Assembly (NCBI RefSeq): GCF_000611645.1
Contig: NW_014012030.1
Coordinates: forward strand, 2,437-13,473
Direction: 5' to 3'
Source of the DNA: Monoraphidium neglectum
Lineage: Eukaryota > Chlorophyta > Chlorophyceae > Sphaeropleales > Selenastraceae
DNA: 11,037 nt
Of this stretch, positions 1 through 7,500 are shown one piece after another. Under the pieces are notes generated by a model. That model saw only the letters and a list, made by a program, of their open reading frames with translations. It ran no database searches and was not told the DNA's origin. Position numbers and translations under genes: made by a program. Position 1 is the first letter of the stretch. Every line of letters begins with the position of its first letter.

Positions 1-1095
1 CCGCCATGAAAGGTGGCAGCGGCGGGGGGCGCAATGGTGCGGGGTGGGGCTGCTGCTGATGCGGGGGCAGCGGTGCCGCCACTGCGCTTGGGTTTGCAGG
101 CTGCTGCGGCGGCGCGCCGGGTAGTGGGGCAGCCTGCGTGGCAGCCTGTGGCGGCGGCCCTGCAGGCGCTTGCTGCTGCACTGTTTCGTCGTCGTCATCT
201 GCAAACAGGTCCAGCACACGCGTCTGGATGGTCTCAGGCCCGGCCCCAGCGCTGGCCCCTGCACCAATGCCTGCTGCGGCGGCGTGGCTGCCATTGGTGG
301 CGGCCGCCAAGTCTGCGCTGCCCCTAGCTGCCTGCGGCCACGTTGGCGGTGCGTTCGCTGCTGAGGGTGCGATTGAGGGTACCTCTGCCGATGCTGCGGC
401 CGCCGCCGCTGCCGCTGGTGGTGGTGGTGCTGCTGGTGCTGCCGCTCTCGTCACAGCGGCGGCCGCCGCGGCTGCCAGGGCGGGCGGCAGGGGCGCGCCG
501 GCAAAGGGGTTGGCGAGGGGCACGCTGCTTGCGCCCTCGTCTTCTGAAGAGCTGCTGCCGGTGCCGCCGCCCTTCGCTGCGGCGCCTGCAGCCGCTGCGT
601 TCCCCACAGAAGGCGGGGTGCTCGCGTCTGCTGCTGGCAATGGGACAGGGGGGGGGCCTGCAAATGGGTTGGTGGCTGCTGCGCAAGGCGGGCTGGTCGT
701 GGCCGCGAGGCGCGACACGGGAGGGCCGGACGAGCGCGCCGCGGCCGACGCAGCGTCCCCAGCGGGCGCGGCCGAGGTGCTCGCGCGCGGTGGCGGCTGC
801 GAGAAGAAGGGGTTGGAGTTGCTGCTGGTGTTGAAGGAGTCCCCGGTCAACAGGTCAAAGTAATGCCTTGGCTGTTGACCCATTGACACAGAAGCGACAG
901 AGGCGCCCGTCGCCACAGGCGTTAGCAGCGGGTGTGCTGCCGGCGCCGGCGCCGGAGCCGGTGCGGGGCGAGCGGTGGCCACTGACAGGGCCGAACCCGT
1001 TTCCCGCAGCAGCGGCGCCCTTTCTCCAACGGCCCCGGCCCCGCCGCCGCTGCTCTCCCTGCCGTCGTGGCTGCCGCCGCGCTGCTGCCACAGCT
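1..1095 (-). other. Disordered tail of the VHS-GAT protein with NPF, DLL and LDLF motifs
   Basis: This part of exon 6 is open without a stop to the window edge. It encodes a low-complexity tail of Ala, Pro, Gly, Ser and Gln runs with scattered short linear motifs. NPF tripeptides lie at 814-806, 670-662 and 511-503; NPF is the known ligand of EH domains. A DLL lies at 856-848. An LDLF followed by Ala, four Asp and Glu lies at 214-185. DLL and DLF-type motifs are known to recruit clathrin or adaptor appendages. A Ser/Asp/Glu patch (SSSSEDE) around residues 526-532 could be a casein kinase 2 type site. The long plus-strand open frames over this tail are mirror images of its repetitive GC-rich codons. 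Confidence 0.75.
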
Positions 1096-3147
1096 CCACG
1101 TGCGTGCAGCGCTGCCAGCTGTCTAGCACGGCGTTGAGCTGGTCCGCCAACGACAGCAGCTGCGCCAGCTGCTCGCTGCTGAGCTTCGGCCCCCGCCGCG
1201 CCTGCGCGCCGCCGCCGCCGCCGCCGCCGCCGCCGTCCGCGCCCCAGCCTCCCGAGCTGCCGGCGACGGCCGCGGCGACCTGCCGCCGCCAGCCGTCGCA
1301 GCGCGCGGCGGCGGCGTACGCAGCGTCGAGGCGCTTCGCCAGCTGCGGCTGGTCGGCGTGGCGCGCCGCAGAGACTGCCCCGCGCTGGGCGGTGGCGAGG
1401 GCCCCCACGTCCTCTTGTAAGTCACCAACACGGCGCAGTACCTGCGGGTGATGATGTTGATTCATCAGGACTTCACGGGTGAAATTCGGCTATTATTCTC
1501 CAGCACGGCCTCAAGCAGGGCGTAGGTTACACACAAAAATTGGGTGGTGCTGCTGCTGGTGGATGCACTGCGTCCTGGGAGGCGCTCCGCAGAGCAGCAC
1601 GACAGCCGCACGCTATGATGAGCCGTCGCTTGCCAGCTGCTAGGCCACCTACCCGCTCCGCAATCACCCTGGGTGGCTCCACCTCGTCTGACCCCAGCAC
1701 TGTGGGCCGCCCCGAGCCGCCGCCGCCCGTGGGCCCGGCGCCGGCGCCCGAACCCTCCTGCAGCGCCTGGCGCGCGTAGGCCGCGAGCACGGGCGTCGTG
1801 CTGGCCGGTGACGGGCCTGCGCAGGGAATTGGCGGTAGGGGTCGGCGTGTCCCAGAGAGGTACGCATTCGGCAGGGACAAGTGCGGCGACCGGCATGGCG
1901 ACGGCCGCCTCGCACGGCAGCTGTTGCGCTGAGCAAGACGGCCCTGGTCACACGGTTCTAAATAAACATCCCAAACCAACGCATGAAGCGGGTTGAGACC
2001 CTGCATGCTCACCATCGAGAGGGTGTGCATAGGCGACCCCAAAATCGTAGCCGGGCGTGAACGGCGCAAACCGCGGCATGCCGGACCGCCGGGAGTCCCG
2101 CTCCGCGACCGCCACGTCGGACGGGCGCATGGGGGCGACCAGCGGCCGCAGGCGCACGCCGGATATGAGCGCGGAAGAGCGGGCGCCAAGCTCCTCTCGG
2201 CTGAGGAGCGAGTTGCAGATTTTCGGGGAGGGATGCGGTTCCACATTTTTTGGTTTTCTCGGCACGGCAACAGCGTAACAGTAGGGTACGCACGTGCCTG
2301 CCAGCCAGCCAGCCACGTCCACATTATGCCTGTCAGAGCCAGCGGCCCCTGCATAACATGATGCCTTTCAATTGCCTTATGTACGCTCACCCAAACAAGA
2401 AGCTCCAATCGAGCAGCAGCTGGGCAACTGCCGCCTCGACGCCAGGTGTTGACGGCTTGCTCAGGAGCCGCTCCAGATACTTCAGCACCTGCAAGGAGGG
2501 GGTGGGTGGAGTGGGACTTGGTCTAGGTAGCCGAGGTTGAGACAGGGACTCGGATACTTGCCCACTGCCCATGCCCAAGTCTGTCCCTGCTAGACTGCAA
2601 AATGGCATCTAGCATGGGGATCATCCGTGTTGCTACCTTGGACGAGGGGTGCGCGATCGCGTCCCTCACACCCGGGCCGCAATTGATTGCCAACGTGTGC
2701 AGAGCCTGGGGTAGGGGGGGGGGCGGTGCCAGCAACGTGCAGGGCATTGCAACTTGCTAACCACCCCGTGAAGGGTGGCCTGAAGCTCCCAACGTCCAGC
2801 ATGTCAAAGCCTGGCATGGATTTCGCACACACATGCACAACACGCAATTGCAGTGTCCTTCAGACGCTTCCTCGACAGGCACCCTGCACATCACTGTTCT
2901 GCCTCGGGGACCGCCCCAGCTGCTGCAACAAGTGCCGATGCACAGCACAGCAGAAATAGTAACAGTCCACCATACACACCGTGAGCGAATTCAGCACCAG
3001 CGGCAGCACCTCCGACTTCAAGCGCTCCTTGAGCGTGTGCCGGAAGTCATCAGGCAGAGCGCCGCTGCGCTGCACCGCAGCGACGAGCCCGCGCAGCACC
3101 GACCAGCTGAGAGTGCCAGCGCGATCTTCTAGAAACGTGAGCTCCAT
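1..3147 (-). CDS. VHS-GAT domain adaptor (TOM1/TOL/GGA-like), spliced, C-terminus beyond window
   Basis: Probable endosomal or trans-Golgi adaptor that binds ubiquitinated cargo and clathrin machinery. The reconstructed exons, read on the minus strand, are 3147-2980, 2705-2637, 2488-2391, 2200-2013, 1816-1653 and 1441-1. They join in one frame for 709 residues with no stop. A VHS-like helical domain covers about residues 8-112 (LSW at 13-15, INCG near 64-67, LLLDW near 103-107). A GAT three-helix domain covers about 219-345. The remaining tail is Ala/Pro/Gln-rich, with DLL at 425, NPF at 439, 487 and 540, and LDLF plus an acidic run at 639-648. No GGA-type ear domain is visible, but the C-terminus lies outside the window. 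The start is the first in-frame ATG after a stop. However, a good acceptor (TTTTGCAG) sits just upstream at about 3160-3167, so there may be a 5' leader exon or a further coding exon. The family is inferred from domain order; TOL-like and GGA-like cannot be separated here. Confidence 0.8.
1096..1816 (-). other. GAT domain (exon 5 and the first part of exon 6) of the VHS-GAT gene
   Basis: Exon 5 (1816-1653) gives a Gly/Pro linker and then the start of a helix. Exon 6 begins at 1441 after the acceptor CACCCGCAG. Choosing the donor CGG|GTAGGT at 1653/1652 joins VIAER to VLRRVGDLQEDVGALAT and makes one continuous helix, as expected for GAT helix 1. Helix 2 is QLAKRLDAAYAAAARCDGWR (263-282). Helix 3 is SSEQLAQLLSLADQLNAVLD (317-336). 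Leu and Ala spacing and the Leu-Asn/Asp pairs match the GAT bundles of GGA and TOM1 proteins, which bind ubiquitin and, in GGAs, ARF. A Gly-rich insert separates helices 2 and 3. Other in-frame donors for exon 5 exist at GAG|GTGGAG and AGG|GTGATT, so this junction is the least certain in the model. Confidence 0.7.
1208..1234. repeat. GCC trinucleotide repeat, nine perfect units, coding for poly-Gly
   Basis: Nine perfect GCC units on the plus strand read as nine GGC glycine codons (residues 299-307) in the VHS-GAT gene. They lie between the second and third predicted GAT helices. The flanks are also Gly/Ala-rich, so the tract extends an inter-helix loop. Confidence 0.95.
2013..3147 (-). other. 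VHS domain exons 1-4 of the VHS-GAT gene
   Basis: These four exons encode residues 1-174 and part of codon 175. Introns lie at 2979-2706, 2636-2489 and 2390-2201, all GT-AG. The hallmark pattern is helix, then LNSL-T/ALHTLAINCG across the first splice, then VLKYLERLLSKP, then a helix ending LLLDW. This follows VHS helices 3 to 7. The second intron uses the donor AAG|GTAGCA at 2637/2636. Reading through it would insert extra residues into the fold, whereas splicing joins SSK to VLKYLE as VHS families do. The part encoded by exon 4 is less clear: about 60 residues follow the LLLDW helix, and only the segment RRSGMPRFAPF resembles the usual end of a VHS domain. The ubiquitin-contact Trp of VHS domains seems to be present (residue 15). 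Confidence 0.72.
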
Positions 3148-4093
3148 GCGAGCACCTCGCTGCAAAACGCGGCTTCACCAGCTTCTATGTCGCTGGATCA
3201 TGACTGTGCGAAGCAAAGAACACTGACGACCCATGCAATTCAATTGAGGTTTTGTGCGAACACATCCAGCGGCCTGACAAAGGCCGTAATCATTGAATCC
3301 AAGCTTCACCCGGTGCCACAGGTCCCTCAGACGGTGATCCTACTTCCTGGCAATGCGCGTCTGATTAGACATCCTCTAATATCACACGTACATGGTGGTC
3401 CAGGGCACGCGGTGTGTGTTGGGCACGATGGGGTGGGGCACTCCGTCACCGACGCCAAAGTCAACAAGTTCGCAGTGTTGCTGCTGTTGCCGGGGCTAAT
3501 GAAGATGGCGGCCCTGGAGGGTGCAGGACCTGCAAAAGAAATAATCAACATATTGGGCCGCAGATTTGTGTGACACATATGGTCCAATCACCCTCTCTGC
3601 AGCCCAGCCTCCGTCAGGGCACGCTCTCCTGGCTTGCTGCAAAATTGTGCGCGCTGAACCCACGCAAACCTGTGCCAAAGCACCTCCATTGACACCTATG
3701 GGCTCAGCGTTCACGGTCCCAGGTACTCGGCAAATGCAGTGCCTGTGCCTCACCCGCAGCTCCCAAGAACGAACAAGTCTCCTCGAGAATTTGCCGGCAC
3801 AGGCTCCCTCGGCTATTGCAACCCACTGCTCCAATCCTGTTATACGCTTACAGGTGCCCCTGCCTTGCACAGAGACCTCAAACCCTAAACTTTGCACATC
3901 AAACTTGGTGTGCATCAATTTGTCCAGGCTGTTGATAGGTACAGCTCATCAGGCGGTCTCTCATTGAGCTGGACAACATGAAACACCACGGCTTTGGGTT
4001 GAAGCAAGGCTGTGTGCGAGTGCGCCAGAGCGGGGCGGGCACCCCGATCCAAAGGATTTACCCATGATCAAAGTGCTGCAGCCAAGGTGATGG

Positions 4094-4119
4094 AGTCCAT
4101 CAAGTCCACTAGATGGACT
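4094..4119. repeat. Short perfect inverted repeat in the intergenic region
   Basis: AGTCCATC at 4094-4101 and GATGGACT at 4112-4119 are perfect reverse complements around a 10-base loop. They could form an 8-bp hairpin or a palindromic protein site. No T-run follows, so it does not look like a terminator. Confidence 0.5.
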
Positions 4120-4371
4120 GTGTACCAATGACCGCGTGTTGTACATACATTATGTGCAGGCAGAGAACGCGCCACAGGATTGCGTGGGAAGATTTACACG
4201 TCTGATTCATGAATTCTGGACTCGCTGCAGTACCACGCTGCACTCGGTGCGCACACACTAGCACCACACCAGAACACTCGAGCGCAGTGCGTCAGTGGCG
4301 CGTGGCGCTGCACCTTGTTCGACGATGTTTCTCCATGCATGTGCACATGAGTTGCTTGAACAGCGTTTCTG

Positions 4372-4379
4372 TAATATAT
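4372..4379 (+). promoter_or_regulatory. TATA-like AT run upstream of RPN1
   Basis: TAATATAT lies about 157 bases upstream of the RPN1 ATG in an otherwise GC-balanced stretch. The position would suit a core promoter with a roughly 120-130 base 5' leader. AT runs arise by chance, and no transcription start can be seen. Confidence 0.25.
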
Positions 4380-4535
4380 CTATCATTGTTTCGAGGTCCA
4401 TCCGTGTTCGACGTAAGGCCAGATCGATCAACCGATCACGACGAGCAAGAAGCCTCCTGGGCTTTTCGGTTATTCTAGATCAACTAGTATCACCATTAAA
4501 CAGCCTTACCTGTCATCGGAGGGGCGTCCTGCGCC

Positions 4536-7500
4536 ATGGCTGTGACGAAGGACCAGCAGAAGGCCGCGGAGGCTCCCAAAGACGCCAAAGCGAAGGGCAA
4601 GAAGGATGTGCCGACTGATCCTGATGCAGACTTGTCGGAGGAGGACCTGGAGCTCAAGAAAAACCTCGAGCTGATGGTGCAGCGGGTGTCCGATGGCGAC
4701 TCTGGCGTGCAGAAGTCAGCGTTGGACGCCATATGCAACGAGATCCAGTCTTCTACTAGCGCGATGAGCGCCGTTCCCAAGCCCCTGAAGTTCCTGGTGC
4801 CACACGTCGACACGCTCAAGGCAGCGTTCGACGCAATGGCGCCCGGCGCGGCCAACCGTGCGGCGCTTGCCGACGTCCTTTCCGTCCTGGCCAGCACTGT
4901 CGCGGGGAAGGAGGGCGAGCGGCTGGGGCTGCGCTACAAGCTTGCCGGCAGCCTGGATAACCTGGGCCAGTGGGGACACGAGTATCTGCGTCATATCAGC
5001 GGCGAGATTTCGGAGGAGTTCAAGGTGCGGCCAGCGGCTGGTTGGCGGGCCGCATGATGTTCTATTTATGGCAGTGGGGCTCGATTGCTTGTGGGCGGCA
5101 GCACTTTTGTCGTCCATGGACCGCCAATGGGAGTGGGGAAGTGATAGACGTGCCGCCGTTTCCAGAGTTGTGATGATTTGCCCACACTTGTTTCTACAAT
5201 TGGTAGCACAGCACGGCTGCATCTGAGACATGGTGCAGCTGCTCAGGGAGCCATCATATTTCAGAAAGGCCATGTCACTTTGTTGTCGTACGGCACCGCC
5301 TGTGTTATGAGCCTCTGCCGGGCCCCCCCTGTGCGCCCAATCCCCCCCCACCCCCCATCACTGCAGGTGCGGCAGGAGGCGGGGGGCGATGTGTCGGACC
5401 TCATGGTTCTGGTGGACCAGGTGCGCCGAGGGTGTGCGGCCCGTTATAAACTGAGTGGTGCGGCCTGGCACGGGGAGGCGCAGCAGTGGCAGCCGGCCAG
5501 GCGACAAGCGGTTTCCCTTCGAAACCAGCCCCTGCTTGTCCCGCTGCAGCCGCGGCGCCCCTGCTGGCGCCGCTGCAGCCGTGGCGGGTGGTACTGCTGC
5601 TGCTGCTGCTGCTGCGGCCGCCGCCGCTGCCATGCCTTTGATGTTGCTTGTGCGCCATCCCTCACCTTGGCTGGCCCCTACCCACCCCCACCCCCACCCC
5701 CCAACTCCCCCCAGATCGCGCCGTACCATATGTCCCACAACGCCGAGCCCGAGGCGGTGGACCTGCTGCTGGAGGTGGAGCGTCTTGACATGCTGGAGGG
5801 CCTCTGCGACGACAAGAACTACGGCAGGTGGGTGGTGACTCGCGGCAGGGGAGAATGGCATGTGTGTGGCAGGGAAGCAGCTGGTTGGTGAGGAGGCAGG
5901 GGCCTAGAGCTTCGCAGATGACGGTATGCACGCAAACGCTCGGGGTGTCTCGAATCTGCAGGTGGAGGGCAAGTGCAGCGCTTTTGTGGTAGCTGCCAGT
6001 AGCTAACAAACCCAGCTTGCCATCGCTTTGTACCCAGCCGTGCTTGCCGGGCCCGTTGTTTAGATTGTCGGTTGTGCCATTCCCCCAGGACGTGCCTGTA
6101 CCTGGTGTCGTGCTGCAGCTACCTGCCCGAGCCCGACGACACCGCGGTGGGTTTGACTGGCAGTCGTGCGCGGGGGGGGGGGAGGGGCTCGGGCAAATCG
6201 GCCCTCGGCCGTGTAAATCCAACCAACCCAGCAGCCGTTGGGTGTGGTGCCCCATGCGCTGCGTCTAGGCGCAGCCCGACAGCGGGTTGCCTCCTTCGAT
6301 GTGCGGGGCAGGGCCCCACCCGGCGGCCAATAGGCGCTGCCAAATCCCAGAGAGCCGTTTCCTGTGGCCTCAACTCCCTGCCTTTCGTCATGCAACCCCG
6401 CGTGTTTCCCCACCGAAGGTCCTCGAGATTGCGCACCGCATCTACACCAGGATGGGCAAGCACCACGACGCTCTTAGGGTGGCGCTGCGCATCAACAGGT
6501 GGGCCGGGGCCACAGGGCGCAATTCCATTATGGCAGGTGGCCCCCATTTCGCTGCTGCACAAGCAGTCTGAAGTCCTAATTTTTCAAGGCACAGGCTCCT
6601 GTTTGCACTCAGGGCTTGAGCAGCAGCCCGCCTGTCCAGCTGCAGCCTTGGCTCACCAGCATGCGCCGGCTCCCTTTGTTGCCTTGCTCAGCCCGGAGGT
6701 GATCTCTGGCACGTTCGCTGGCTGCGCGGACCCCCTCGAGAAGAAGCAGCTCGCATACCTGCTGGCGCGGCATGGTGGGTGGGAGTGGGGGGGGGCATGG
6801 AGCCTTGGAGAGGGGGTATCCAGCGGGCACAATCAGGTGATGTTGGTTGCACCGTGCCGCGCCTGCAGCGAGGAAGTAGCACACACCTGCAAGGTGGCGC
6901 TGCCTTTATGTGCTTGAAGCTCCTGCATTGCAGAGCGTGGCATACCCCGCGCCGCACACACCCATCACAATCCATCGGTCGGTTTACTCCCCACATCAGG
7001 CCATGCCCTGGACTTGGAGGACGGCCCGGCGGCGGTGGAGGACGAGGCCCTCCGGGACAGCCTGCGGGAGATCATCAGCAACAGGTGGGGCGGCGGGGGG
7101 CGGGCTTGCACTGCAATGCTCCAGGCGCCCCGGACACTGCTAGCAAGCGCTGTTGGCAGAGCCTGGGACTGCCCTGGCTGCCGAAATTGCCACTCAGGGA
7201 ATGTCACGTGCAAGACTACCGTATTATGTTCTCGTGTTTCCCCCTGATCCCCTGGGCTATCCCCCTGCGCTCAACCCCTCCCTCCCCTGCACCCGCCCTC
7301 CAGCAAGCTGTCGGAGCACTACCTGGCCCTGGCGCGTGATCTGGACGTGATGGAGCCCAAGGTGCCCGAGGACGTCTACAAGAGCCACCTCATAGGTGGG
7401 TGGGACACGGGGCGTGCACCTGTGTGCGGTCGTGTTTCCGGGAAGGGGCGAGGTGTTGCTGTGCCAGCACGCTGACCTGACATGGGGTGCTCGCAGCGCT

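Larger units (their letters stand above)
3148..4535. promoter_or_regulatory. Intergenic region between the divergent start codons; presumed bidirectional promoter and 5' leaders
   Basis: This 1,388-base stretch separates the start codons of the VHS-GAT gene (minus) and RPN1 (plus). It is visibly less GC-rich than the coding flanks. Open frames exist (for example an ATG-started 128-codon frame at 3187-3573 on plus, and an unrecognised minus frame from 3915 to 3496), but none shows a known domain or joins to a neighbour. The region must contain transcription start sites for both genes, and perhaps 5' leader introns. No tRNA boxes, transposon ends or long repeats were seen. The promoter role is inferred from position only. 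Confidence 0.55.

Noticed and set aside
138..863. Plus-strand 241-codon open frame rich in Ala and Gly
   Set aside because: It mirrors the minus-strand VHS-GAT tail. Repetitive GC-rich codons leave several frames open; only the minus frame joins to conserved VHS and GAT exons and contains known motifs.
1527..2408. Minus-strand 293-codon frame taken as one gene
   Set aside because: It is an unspliced read-through crossing exons 3-5 and three intron segments. Only part of it (around 1816-1653) is in the frame of the spliced model.
3496..3967. Overlapping open frames on both strands (minus from 3915 to 3496, plus 3566-3967)
   Set aside because: The plus frame lacks an ATG at its start. Neither shows a domain or codon pattern like the neighbours, and neither splices sensibly to them.
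4318..4412. GTTCGA strings as tRNA B-boxes
   Set aside because: None is followed by the needed pairing or preceded by an A-box at the right distance, and no cloverleaf can be drawn.
5170..5226. Possible box C/D snoRNA in RPN1 intron 1
   Set aside because: A GTGATGA and a CTGA are present, but their flanks do not form a terminal stem and no internal D' or C' boxes are clear.
5358..5861. Minus-strand 167-codon frame opposite RPN1 exons 2-3
   Set aside because: Its Ala-rich middle is the reverse of the intron CTG repeat. The plus strand here has strong RPN1 homology with matching splice phases.
6172..6184. Long G-run in RPN1 intron 4 as a quadruplex regulator
   Set aside because: Single homopolymer runs are common in these introns (also near 2714 and 10583). 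There are no four separated G-tracts arranged as a convincing quadruplex.
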